From Paraburkholderia eburnea (GTDB lineage Bacteria; Pseudomonadota; Gammaproteobacteria; Burkholderiales; Burkholderiaceae), in the NCBI RefSeq assembly GCF_002917095.1, contig NZ_PQGA01000001.1:124001-188000 (forward strand): 64,000 nt of DNA, read 5' to 3'. The position numbers were made by a program, and so were the translations under genes. The notes below the pieces were generated by a model that did not search any database, was not told where the DNA came from, and saw nothing but the letters and a program-made list of their open reading frames with translations. Each line of letters begins with the position of its first letter. Within the stretch, counting starts at the first letter, position 1. Of this stretch, positions 54,538-63,293 are shown in pieces.

Positions 54538-55734
54538 ATGGCGTCAATCGAGCCGGGCTCGCCCGCCGCCGAACGAGATGAACCGCGCGCCACGCGTGAC
54601 GTACGCGAAGCGCGCCGCAACGAAAAAGGCCGCAAGCCAGCCCATGGATTGGACCCCGAAGCGGGTCATGAAGCAGGCGGCGACCTCGGCCATCAAGCAC
54701 AAGGACAAGGCGCGCAGCCGCGCGTCCCCGGTCTGCAGTCGTACGGTCTGCTATACGGTTCGTCGACGATCATGCAGGACCTCTATGCGCAGATCGAGCG
54801 CGTGTCGGTCACCGAAGCCACCGCGCTGATCGTCGGCGAATCGGGCACCGGCAAGGAGCTGGTGGCGCGCACGATCCACGATCGCAGCGAACGCCGCGAC
54901 GGTCCCTTCATCGCCGTGAACTGCGGCGCGATCCCCGACGAGCTGATCGAAGCCGAACTTTTCGGTCACGAGAAAGGCAGCTTCACCGGCGCCGTGCAGG
55001 CGCGCGACGGCCACTTCGAGCACGCGCGCGGCGGCACGCTGTTCCTCGACGAAGTCACCGAGATGTCGCTGCTGCATCAGGTGAAGCTGCTGCGCGCGCT
55101 CGAGACCGGCGAGTATCGCCCGGTCGGCAGCAACGAGACGATCCGCGGCGACGTGCGCATCATCGCGGCGACCAATCGCGACCCCGTGGCGGCTGTGAAG
55201 GACAACGCGCTGCGCGAAGACCTGATGTACCGCCTCGCGGTGTTTCCGCTGCGCGCGCCACCGCTGCGCGAGCGCGAGCGCGACCGCGAACTGCTCGCCC
55301 AGCTCTTTCTCACCGAACTCAACGACGAAAGCGGCACGCAAAAAGTGTTCAGCAAGCGCGCGCTCGAAACCGTGCGCAACTGGTCGTGGCCCGGCAACGT
55401 GCGCGAGTTGAAGAACGCCGTGTACCGCGCGTTCATCCTCGCGGAAAAGCAGGTCGAGATCGCCCATCCGCAACTCGTGCCGAAGGTGAAAAAGCCGGTC
55501 ACGCAGGGCGATGCGATGAGCGTGTGGATCGGCACGCCGCTCGCCGATGCACAGAAGCAGATCATTCTCGGCACGCTCAAATACTGCGGCGGCGACAAGC
55601 GCCTCGCGGCGCGCACGCTGGGCGTGAGCCTGAAGACGCTCTATAACCGGCTCGGCAGCTACGGCGCGGAAGACGGCGAAGCACCGCTCGGCGACGATGG
55701 CGAAGACATCGGCGAGGCGCGCGACGCAGGCTAG
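54538..55734 (+). CDS. Sigma-54 activator without receiver domain
   Basis: About 398 residues if started at the ATG at 54538. From about residue 65 on it is a full sigma-54 AAA+ activator: Walker A GESGTGKE, loop GSFTGAV, Walker B GGTLFLDEVTEM, and a Fis helix-turn-helix (GGDKRLAARTLGVSLKTLYN). There is no receiver or other known sensor domain. The first about 60 codons are odd: in this frame many third positions are A or T, while the frame starting at ATG 54578 is almost all GC3 and reads a basic KAA-rich peptide. A frameshift or a separate small upstream gene is possible. The true start may be further in. Confidence 0.8.
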   Translation: MASIEPGSPAAERDEPRATRDVREARRNEKGRKPAHGLDPEAGHEAGGDLGHQAQGQGAQPRVPGLQSYGLLYGSSTIMQDLYAQIERVSVTEATALIVGESGTGKELVARTIHDRSERRDGPFIAVNCGAIPDELIEAELFGHEKGSFTGAVQARDGHFEHARGGTLFLDEVTEMSLLHQVKLLRALETGEYRPVGSNETIRGDVRIIAATNRDPVAAVKDNALREDLMYRLAVFPLRAPPLRERERDRELLAQLFLTELNDESGTQKVFSKRALETVRNWSWPGNVRELKNAVYRAFILAEKQVEIAHPQLVPKVKKPVTQGDAMSVWIGTPLADAQKQIILGTLKYCGGDKRLAARTLGVSLKTLYNRLGSYGAEDGEAPLGDDGEDIGEARDAG

Positions 55735-55790
55735 ACGAAAGCCGCTACACGTCACCGAAAAGCGCGGGAGAAAACCGCGCTTGAACGCAC

Positions 55791-55841
55791 AAAAAGGTCG
55801 TGCCCGCAACCATGTGATATCAAGCGGCGCACGACCTTTTT
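55791..55841. terminator. Terminator after the second sigma-54 activator
   Basis: AAAAAGGTCGTGC (55791-55803) pairs perfectly with GCACGACCTTTTT (55829-55841). The loop is 25 bases. It is about 57 bases past the stop codon. Confidence 0.75.
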
Positions 55842-56021
55842 CAATTTCTTGCATTTTCCCTATCCCGTTTGCAATTGTCATCCTGCACAATCCGCAGCAC
55901 GCAATAAGCACCAGGCAAGTAATAAACACGAAATAGCACCCTGTTCTCATTCAAAGGTGCATCAATACGTGCTGGACCGTCGCGATGGGCGATGTCCAGC
56001 CGCCAGCGGCAGGGAATGAAC

Positions 56022-56654
56022 ATGCAAGAACGACGTGCCTCGGCGTGCAACGCGCCATCGACGGCACCGCGCAGCGCGCCAGCCATTGGCGCCGCGCGGC
56101 CCCGAAACCTCGCTACGGCCACCGCCGGCTGGCGACGCAGCGCGTCGCTGGTACTGCTCGCGGCGGCCGCCAGCCTCGCCTGCTCCGCGTGCGGCTCGCT
56201 TTACTCCGAAGGCGCGACGACGGGCGCCGGCATCGGCGGCGCGGCGATCGCCTCGAAGATCACCAACAATGCCTCGGTCGCGACCGGCATCGGCCTGGGC
56301 GCCGTGGCCGCCGCGAAAGCCGGCGTGCAGTACTCCGAGCGCGTCGTCCATCGCAACACCCAGGACAGCATCGCCAGGGTCGCCGGCCCGCTCGACGTGG
56401 GCGGCGTGGCGCCATGGTCGATCGTCCATTCGTTTCCGATCGAAGAAGACGCGCATGGCCGCGTGACCGTGAGCCGCGCGATCAGCACGGGCGCGCTCGA
56501 CTGCAAGGAGATCGTGTTCTCCGTCGATCAGGACGCGACCAAAGACAAGGCCGCGACGAGCGCGTTCTACGTGGCCTCGGTGTGCCGCGACGGCGAAACC
56601 TGGAAGTGGGCGTCCGCCGAACCCGCCACCGACCGCTGGGGCGCGCTGCAATGA
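56022..56654 (+). CDS. Putative lipoprotein, first of a paralogous pair
   Basis: A 210-residue protein from the ATG at 56022, chosen because AGGGA at 56011-56015 is spaced well for it. An unusually long N-terminal stretch of about 45 residues precedes the hydrophobic signal (SLVLLAAAASLACSACGSLY), with a lipobox-like cysteine. After a glycine/alanine-rich segment comes a beta-rich domain ending WKWASAEPATDRWGALQ. The next gene encodes a protein with the same end (WKWATAEPAVERWGTLQ). Function unknown; probably a periplasmic or outer-membrane lipoprotein. Confidence 0.7.
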   Translation: MQERRASACNAPSTAPRSAPAIGAARPRNLATATAGWRRSASLVLLAAAASLACSACGSLYSEGATTGAGIGGAAIASKITNNASVATGIGLGAVAAAKAGVQYSERVVHRNTQDSIARVAGPLDVGGVAPWSIVHSFPIEEDAHGRVTVSRAISTGALDCKEIVFSVDQDATKDKAATSAFYVASVCRDGETWKWASAEPATDRWGALQ

Positions 56655-57199
56655 GCGGCGCGCAGCGCACACACAAGCGGGCCACCCTCGCCGTGCCCGG
56701 CGCGCGCCTGCTCACGCTCGCGGCATTGTGCGCGGGCGTCGCGCTCGGCGTGAGCGGTTGTTCGTCGATCGGCGCGGCCAGCGGTGCGGCGGCGGCGGCC
56801 GCGACCGGCATCGTCACGGCCAATCCCGCCATCGGCGTGGGCGTGGGCATCGCCGTGCAGGCGGCCACCGACGAAGCCGTCAACCGCTTCATGAAGAGCA
56901 TGCACGCGGACCAGCAGGAAATGATCGCCGAGACCGCCGGGCGCCTGCCCGTGGGCGGCATGGACATCTGGCGCATCAAGCACAAGCTGCCGGTCGAGAA
57001 CGGTCACGGCGAGGTGCGCGTGACGCGCGCGTTCTCGTCGGCGCTCGCGCTGTGCAAGGATTTCGCGTTCTCGGTTCAGGACGGCGACGCGCCCAATTCG
57101 CCCGAGCAGTGGTTCACGGCCAGCGCCTGCCGCGACGACAGCGGCTGGAAATGGGCCACCGCCGAACCCGCCGTCGAGCGCTGGGGCACGCTGCAATAA
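56651..57199 (+). CDS. Putative lipoprotein, second of a paralogous pair
   Basis: A 182-residue protein whose ATG overlaps the previous stop (ATGA), so translation is coupled. The signal region is LLTLAALCAGVALGVSGCSS, with a lipobox cysteine. A glycine/alanine-rich segment and a domain clearly homologous to the previous protein follow: VGGMDIWRIKHKLPVENGHG here against VGGVAPWSIVHSFPIEEDAH there, then cysteine-containing strands and the shared WKWA-AEPA-RWG-LQ end. A duplication followed by divergence is the best reading. Confidence 0.75.
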   Translation: MSGAQRTHKRATLAVPGARLLTLAALCAGVALGVSGCSSIGAASGAAAAAATGIVTANPAIGVGVGIAVQAATDEAVNRFMKSMHADQQEMIAETAGRLPVGGMDIWRIKHKLPVENGHGEVRVTRAFSSALALCKDFAFSVQDGDAPNSPEQWFTASACRDDSGWKWATAEPAVERWGTLQ

Positions 57200-57228
57200 G
57201 CGGCTTTTCAGCTTGTTTCCGCAGCAAA

Positions 57229-57258
57229 AAAAACGGTCGCCGCAGCGACCGTTTTTTT
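57229..57258. terminator. Bidirectional terminator between lipoprotein pair and ABC genes
   Basis: AAAAACGGTCGC (57229-57240) pairs with GCGACCGTTTTT (57245-57256) over a 4-base loop, with long A and T runs. It serves two convergent operons. Confidence 0.9.
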
Positions 57259-57274
57259 GTTCCAGCGACGAAGC

Positions 57275-58630
57275 TCAGGATTCCACGTCTTCCAGACTGA
57301 AGATTTCCGACTGGTCGTTATAGGAAAAGATTTCGCCGTAACGGCCCCAGTCGATCACGGTGTCGAGCGTCTCTTCGGCGGCGCCGTCCGAGAGGAAGTC
57401 TTCGAGTTCCTGCTCGAAGCGCACGCGCGGCGCGCGATGGCCCGGACGCTCGTTGAGCACCTTCTTGATGCGCGCCGCGAGCGGCACATGGCGCAGCAGA
57501 TGTTCCGCGAACATCATCTTGCGCTCCTGGGTGCCGAACTCCGCGAACACGCGCGCGGGCGGCGTGAGCAGCACATCGCCTTCGCGCACGTCCGCGAAAC
57601 CGAGGTATTGCAGCACTTCCGCGATCGGGAACAGATCGTCCACTTCCAGATGCAGCGAGCGCGCGATTTCCGGCATGTCGGCGCGGCCGTGATACGGCGC
57701 GGCCGCCAGCGTTTCGATCAGACCCGCCATCAGGTTGGTCGACACGCGCGGCAACCAGCTGCCCAGCTCCAGCCCCTTCTTCGTCGATTCGTCGGTCTGA
57801 CGCGCGGTCATCTTGGCGTAGATGTCGTCCACCAGCTTGCGGAACGCCGGGTCCAGGCGATTGCGCGGGTGCTTGAACGGCACCTTGATTTCGGCGACCA
57901 CACGGCCAGGATTGGACGACAGCACCAGGATGCGGTCGCACATGAACACCGCTTCCTCGATGTTGTGCGTGACGATCAGAATCGATTTGATCGGCAGGCG
58001 CCCTTGCGTCCAGAGATCGAGCAGGTCGGTACGCAGCGTTTCGGCCGTCAGCACGTCGAGCGCCGAGAACGGCTCGTCCATCAGCATCAGGTTCGGATCG
58101 ACCACGAGCGCGCGCGCAAAGCCCACGCGCTGGCGCATGCCGCCCGAGAGTTCGCGCGGATACGCGTTTTCGAAGCCGTCCAGACCGATCAGGTCGATCG
58201 CGGCCAGCGCCCGCTCGCGGCGCGCGCGCGCACCCACGCCTTGCGCTTCGAGACCCGCTTCCACGTTCTGCAGCACGGTGAGCCACGGGAACAGCGCGAA
58301 GGTCTGGAACACCATCGCCACGCCTTCGGCCGGGCCGTCGAGCGGCTTGCCGCGCCACGTCACTTCGCCCGCCGTCGGCTCGATCAGCCCGGCGATGATG
58401 CGCAGCAGCGTGGACTTGCCGGAGCCTGAACGGCCCAGCAGGCCCACGATCTCGCCTTCGCGCAGCGACAGGTTGGCGTCGTCGAGGACGAGCAGTTCGC
58501 CCTGGTTCTTGTTGAAGCCCCGGCACACGTTCTGCACGCGCAGGAGTTCTTCGCCGACGCGCGGCGGATTCGGAGCCGTCTGCACGTCGCCGTGCGGGGT
58601 GCTGAGGGTTTTCGGGTTTTGCATCGCCAT
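57275..58630 (-). CDS. ABC importer ATPase with C-terminal AAA-associated domain
   Basis: A 451-residue protein. The ATPase part has Walker A GRSGSGKST, signature LSGGMRQRVGFARAL and Walker B LMLMDEPFSALD, closest to nitrate/sulfonate/taurine-type importers. After about residue 270 there is an extra domain of about 150 residues of the AAA-associated C-terminal type, which may sense a ligand or control the pump. It follows the double permease gene by 26 bases. No substrate-binding protein gene is next to it. Confidence 0.88.
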   Translation of the reverse strand: MAMQNPKTLSTPHGDVQTAPNPPRVGEELLRVQNVCRGFNKNQGELLVLDDANLSLREGEIVGLLGRSGSGKSTLLRIIAGLIEPTAGEVTWRGKPLDGPAEGVAMVFQTFALFPWLTVLQNVEAGLEAQGVGARARRERALAAIDLIGLDGFENAYPRELSGGMRQRVGFARALVVDPNLMLMDEPFSALDVLTAETLRTDLLDLWTQGRLPIKSILIVTHNIEEAVFMCDRILVLSSNPGRVVAEIKVPFKHPRNRLDPAFRKLVDDIYAKMTARQTDESTKKGLELGSWLPRVSTNLMAGLIETLAAAPYHGRADMPEIARSLHLEVDDLFPIAEVLQYLGFADVREGDVLLTPPARVFAEFGTQERKMMFAEHLLRHVPLAARIKKVLNERPGHRAPRVRFEQELEDFLSDGAAEETLDTVIDWGRYGEIFSYNDQSEIFSLEDVES

Positions 58631-58656
58631 GCCTTCGAATTATTGAGCAGTTCCGA

Positions 58657-60432
58657 TCAGTCCAGCCGCAGCCGCGACTCGGCGTACGTATAGAGCGGTC
58701 GCCAGAGCACGCGGTTGAACAGTGTGACGAACAACGACATCACGGCGATGCCGAGGATGATCTTAGGATAGTCGCCGGCGGCGGTCGTCTGCGCGATGTA
58801 CGCGCCCAGACCGTGCGCCGCGACCTTGGTGTCGCCCCACTGCACGAACTCGGCGACGATGCTCGCGTTCCACGCGCCGCCCGAGGCCGTGATCGCGCCC
58901 GTGATGTAGTACGGGAAGATGCCCGGCAATATCGCCTGACGCCACCACTGCGAGCCGCGGATATGGAAATTCTTCGCCGCCTCGCGGTAGTCGTTCGGGT
59001 AGGCGCTCGCGCCCGCGATTACGTTGAACAGGATATACCACTGCGTCCCGAGCACGATCAGCGGCGACAGCCAGATGTCAGGATTGAGGTGAAAGCGCAC
59101 GATCACGATCACGAACACCGGAAACAGCAGGTTCGCGGGGAACGCGGCGAGAAACTGCGCGAGCGGCTGGATTTTTTCGGCGAGCGCCGGACGCAGGCCG
59201 ATCAGCACGCCTAGCGGCACCCAGATCACCGACGCGATCGCGATCAGCAAGGTCACGCGCAGCAGCGTGATCAGGCCGAGCACGAGCACATGGCCGACCT
59301 CGTCGAGCGTCACGCCCGTGCGAACATACGCGACCACGCGCCACACCACATAGAGCGTCAGCGCGATGACGAACACGGCCCAGATCGCATCGCCGAGCTT
59401 CGCGCGCAGACCGCCGCGGCCGGCTTTGGCGGGCGCGGCGCGCTGCACCACCGGGAACGAGGGCATGGCGAACGGCAGACGGAACGGCACACGCGCCGCC
59501 TTCGCGAAGAACCAGCCGAGCGGCACCAGCAATTGATGGATCAGGTGCGTGCGGCGAACCAGATCGAGCAGCCACGATTCGGGCGCGTCGCCGGAGCTGG
59601 TGTTTTCCATGCGGAACTTGTCGGCCCAGGCGACGAGCGGGCGGAACAGCAACTGGTCGTAGGCCAGGATCACGACGATCATCGCCAGAATCACCCAGCC
59701 GACCGCGTGCAGGTTTTTCTCAGTGATGGCCTGCGCCAGATACGCGCCGATGCCCGGCAGCGTGATCGTGTTGTTACCCACCGTAATGGCTTCGGAGGCC
59801 ACCACGAAGAACCAGCCACCCGACATCGACATCATCATGTTCCAGATGAGGCCCGGCATCGAGAACGGCACTTCGAGCTTCCAGAAGCGCTGCCAGTTGG
59901 TCAGGTGAAAGCCCTTCGAGACTTCGTCCAGATCGCGCGGCACGGTGCGCAGCGACTGGTAGAAGCTGAAGGTCATGTTCCAGGCCTGGCTCGTGAAGAT
60001 CGCGAAGATCGCCGCGAGTTCGGCGCCCAGCACGCGCGAAGGGAACAGCGCGAGGAAGAACGTGACCGTAAAGGAGATGTAGCCCAGCACCGGCACCGAC
60101 TGAAGAATGTCGAGGATCGGCACCAGCACCTGGGCCGCGCGGCGGCTCTTGGCCGCGAGCGTGCCGTAGACCAGTGTGAAGATCAGCGAGGCCACCATCG
60201 CTGCCAGCATCCGCAGCGTGGTGCGCAGGGCGTATTCGGGCAGATTCGTGGGGTCGAGCGAGATCGCCTGGGTCTTGAGCGTCGAGATGGGCGCCATCGT
60301 TTCGTGGAAACCGACGGCCGCCATCGCGATCAGGCAGATGATGAGCGGAAACGCGACGAAGTCCCAGCGATTGGGCAGCACACGCCACGCCGAAACGTTG
60401 GCCGTGCGATTCAGGTTGAAGCTGAAGTCCAT
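58657..60432 (-). CDS. Double-domain ABC importer permease
   Basis: A 591-residue inner-membrane protein that contains two complete binding-protein-dependent transport permease domains in one chain. The first has the EAA-type loop DLDEVSKGFHLTNWQRFWKL, the second DYREAAKNFHIRGSQWWRQA. Usually such permeases are separate single-domain proteins that dimerise. With the downstream ATPase it makes most of an importer of the NitT/TauT type. The substrate is not known because the binding protein is missing here. Confidence 0.88.
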   Translation of the reverse strand: MDFSFNLNRTANVSAWRVLPNRWDFVAFPLIICLIAMAAVGFHETMAPISTLKTQAISLDPTNLPEYALRTTLRMLAAMVASLIFTLVYGTLAAKSRRAAQVLVPILDILQSVPVLGYISFTVTFFLALFPSRVLGAELAAIFAIFTSQAWNMTFSFYQSLRTVPRDLDEVSKGFHLTNWQRFWKLEVPFSMPGLIWNMMMSMSGGWFFVVASEAITVGNNTITLPGIGAYLAQAITEKNLHAVGWVILAMIVVILAYDQLLFRPLVAWADKFRMENTSSGDAPESWLLDLVRRTHLIHQLLVPLGWFFAKAARVPFRLPFAMPSFPVVQRAAPAKAGRGGLRAKLGDAIWAVFVIALTLYVVWRVVAYVRTGVTLDEVGHVLVLGLITLLRVTLLIAIASVIWVPLGVLIGLRPALAEKIQPLAQFLAAFPANLLFPVFVIVIVRFHLNPDIWLSPLIVLGTQWYILFNVIAGASAYPNDYREAAKNFHIRGSQWWRQAILPGIFPYYITGAITASGGAWNASIVAEFVQWGDTKVAAHGLGAYIAQTTAAGDYPKIILGIAVMSLFVTLFNRVLWRPLYTYAESRLRLD

Positions 60433-61012
60433 TCAGGCGCCCTCCCCGCATGGCGGGAGATGAACACAACAAGCGGCACGGCGAGCGGCGCAGCGAGCGG
60501 CACGGCGCGCGAGGTGTAGCGGGAAACGGCTATCGAAAACGGCTGGACGCATGGACTCAGTATTTCGTTGGCGTGGATTTGCGCCTGGCGGCGCGGGTCG
60601 GCCTTGCTCAGGAACGGCACGACACTACACCAACATTCGTGACACATTCAACCTTGCGGCCGATATCCGCGAATCACCGCGAGGGCCCGCCCGGCGGCGC
60701 TTTCGGGTTGCCTTCGGGCTGCTTTCGAACGCATTCCGGCGACCTTCCAGCGCCTGTCGCCGTGATGGCGTTGCCGGGTGTTTTCGAGTCTCGCCGGGAT
60801 GCGCACGGCAGGAGCGCGGCGTGCCGCACACCGCTCGCGCATGTTTTGTGTGGGTATTACGGACGTATGCACACCTTTTGCGCCTTCTCCCCTGTCATTC
60901 GAGAGTTAAAATCCCGTCACGGCAGGGCTTGCCGACAGTCCCACCAGGATGCCGCACCACGACGCCGGGTTACCCGCGCGCCCCAACCTCGCACTCACGA
61001 ACCAGAAGGCCG
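60433..61012. other. Divergent intergenic region between ABC permease and diguanylate cyclase
   Basis: A gap of 580 bases between divergent genes. Near the permease there is a repetitive GC-rich patch (60475-60515) with repeated GAGCGGC-like units. Near 60905 TTAAAAT may be a -10 element for the cyclase gene. No convincing gene or RNA was found. Confidence 0.4.
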
Positions 61013-62692
61013 ATGAACAGGAGACTCTTGCGTCAGGCTGTCGGACCCATCGGGGTCGTGGTGGTCGCGCTCGTCTGCTGGCTGGGCGCCGGCTGGCTCG
61101 CCGACCGCATGGTGCGCCAGGAACTCGACGCCGCGTTGGCCTCGCAGCGCCAGATGACGCGCTCGGTCGTGGACAACATGGCCGAGGTCATCGCCAGTGA
61201 TCTGTCGATGTCGCGCGCCATTCCCGCGACCATGGCCGAAACCCAGATCGTTCAGCAGGCGCTGAGTACGGCCGCGCATTATGCCGCCTCGCACGCCTCG
61301 ACGGAACTGTCGCGGCGCGAGGAGCTGCAGCACGTCCCCGAACTCGTGGGCGTCAACCGCTTCCTGCACGACGCCCAGGGCTTCTCCGGGCTCGACGCCA
61401 TCTGGCTCGTGAACGCCAACGGCGTCTGCATCGCGTCGAGCAACGCGATGGACAAGATCTCCTACGTGGGCGTGGATATGCGCCCGCGCGCCTACCTCGC
61501 CGACACCCTGCTCGGCGCGTTTTCCGAAACCTATGGCGTGGGCACCTCCAGCGGCGAGCCCGGCATCTTCGTGGCCGCGCCCGCCTATGACAACGGGCTG
61601 CTGGTGGGGGCCGTGGTCGCCAAGGTCAGCATCGCGCGGCTGCGGCACTGGGTCACGCACCCGGGCACCTTCGTCTCCGACAGCAACGGCGTCATTGTGA
61701 TGGCGCACGACAGCAGCCTCGAAGGCCTGGCGATGCCGGGCTCGCACGTCGAGGAAATGAACGCCGTCGATCGCGTGAACACCTATCTGCGCGAGCGTTT
61801 CAGCGAGATCTCCCTGCAAAGCGCCGCGCGCGCCGCGAGTTCGCAGGCGCCCTGGATGCCCGAGGCCGATGCGCGCGCGCTCGTCGATCTGCCGGGCCGA
61901 AACACGCCCGCGCTCTACGAGGAGCGCGGCGGCCTCAATTCGGGGCTGTCGGCGCATCTGGTCGATCCGCTTTCCGCGTGGCCCGAACTGCTCGGCAATC
62001 ATCGGCGCGACCGGCTGCTGATTTTTCTGACGCTCGCCGGCTCGGCGGCGCTTGCGGCCGTGATTTCGATTTCGTGGGTGCGCGAACGCCGCCTGCACCG
62101 CGCGAGCCGCGATCTGACTGGCCAGTTGCAGGCCGCCAACGCGCTGCTGGCCGCCGAGGCGCGCCACGACGCGCTCACCGGCTCGCTCTCGCGGCGCTAC
62201 TTCCTCGACCTGCTGCGCCATGAGATCGACGCGGCCTATGCGAGCGGCAAACCGCTGTGCATGGCGATCGCGGATCTGGATCACTTCAAGCAGATCAACG
62301 ACCGCTTCGGCCACCCGGCGGGCGATCGCGCCTTGCAGCATTTCGTCGAAACCTGCCGCGCCGAACTACGCTCGGACGACGCCGTCGGGCGGCTGGGCGG
62401 CGAGGAATTCGGCATCCTGCTGCCCGGCACCGCGCTGCCGACCGGGCACGATGTAATCGAACGGCTGCGCCGCGAAGTGAAGGCGAGTCATTGCGCGGGA
62501 CTGCCCGAAGAGGCGAGCCTCAGCGTGAGCATCGGCATCACCGAACTGGCGCCCTCCCAGGATCAGCCCGAGCGCCTGATGAGCCGCGCCGATCTCGCGC
62601 TCTACATGGCCAAGGCGGGCGGGCGCGACCGCTGCGAAGCGATGACCGCCGACGGCGCCGTGCCGCCGCGCACCGCCGCCGAAACGTGGTGA
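61013..62692 (+). CDS. Membrane diguanylate cyclase with Cache-type sensor
   Basis: A 559-residue protein from the ATG at 61013, with AGAAGG upstream. An N-terminal membrane segment (GVVVVALVCWLGAGWLA) and a second one near residue 345 frame a periplasmic dCache-type domain. It ends with a GGDEF domain whose active motif is GGEEF at about residue 461, preceded by the DALTGSLSRRYFLD start of the domain. It makes cyclic-di-GMP in response to an external signal. No EAL domain is present, unlike the protein at 26567-28927. Confidence 0.92.
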   Translation: MNRRLLRQAVGPIGVVVVALVCWLGAGWLADRMVRQELDAALASQRQMTRSVVDNMAEVIASDLSMSRAIPATMAETQIVQQALSTAAHYAASHASTELSRREELQHVPELVGVNRFLHDAQGFSGLDAIWLVNANGVCIASSNAMDKISYVGVDMRPRAYLADTLLGAFSETYGVGTSSGEPGIFVAAPAYDNGLLVGAVVAKVSIARLRHWVTHPGTFVSDSNGVIVMAHDSSLEGLAMPGSHVEEMNAVDRVNTYLRERFSEISLQSAARAASSQAPWMPEADARALVDLPGRNTPALYEERGGLNSGLSAHLVDPLSAWPELLGNHRRDRLLIFLTLAGSAALAAVISISWVRERRLHRASRDLTGQLQAANALLAAEARHDALTGSLSRRYFLDLLRHEIDAAYASGKPLCMAIADLDHFKQINDRFGHPAGDRALQHFVETCRAELRSDDAVGRLGGEEFGILLPGTALPTGHDVIERLRREVKASHCAGLPEEASLSVSIGITELAPSQDQPERLMSRADLALYMAKAGGRDRCEAMTADGAVPPRTAAETW

Positions 62693-62895
62693 CGACCGTA
62701 ATGAGCGGACAAACGGACGAACGGACAGGAACGGGAAAGCCGCGCGCATGGTGCACTGCAAGGCTCGACCAGGGCTTTGGCCTCCAACGCGGTATCATCG
62801 GTTAAACGGGTGCGTGGAAAGTGAAAACGCGCGCGGCGCCAGATGCGGCGCGCGCCCGCTACGCACCGTAGTCACAGCACATTGAGGAGGCATGC

Positions 62896-63162
62896 ATGAA
62901 GGGAAATCTGGTCATCGTCTGTCGCGATCAGGATGCTCTCGCGTTCGACCAGTTGATGGTCGAATACGGAGCGTTTCAAACGCGCCTGTCATCGACCGCG
63001 TGGTACCTGAAGCTCGAGGCCGCGCCTGAGCTGGTGCAGGAAGAGATTCTTGCCCGCCTCGGCAAGTACACGACGCATTACATCTTCGAGGCGGGCAGCG
63101 TGACCTACAACACCGTCGACAACGAAGCCGCCGCTGCGCTCGACACGCTGTTTTCCGTTTGA
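62896..63162 (+). CDS. Small conserved protein, possible Cas2/VapD-like fold
   Basis: An 88-residue protein with a very strong ribosome site (GAGGAGG just upstream). The order beta strand (NLVIVCRD), helix, strand (TAWYLKLEAAP), helix (LVQEEILARLGKY), strand (THYIFEAGS) looks like the ferredoxin-like fold of Cas2, VapD and SinR-type small proteins. No cas genes or CRISPR repeats are present and the usual Cas2 active-site aspartate is not clear (an Asp lies in CRDQD). The function is unknown; the fold suggestion is by eye. Confidence 0.6.
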   Translation: MKGNLVIVCRDQDALAFDQLMVEYGAFQTRLSSTAWYLKLEAAPELVQEEILARLGKYTTHYIFEAGSVTYNTVDNEAAAALDTLFSV

Positions 63163-63293
63163 TTTCCAGCCGATTCCGGCCTGAGGCCAGCTTGAACCCG
63201 GCTTGATTCTGACTTGATTCTGCGCCCGTCCGATGCGGGCGCGCCCTCCGAACCCCACTCCCCACGATCTTTCCCGTCAGCGCCGCAGGGCGC

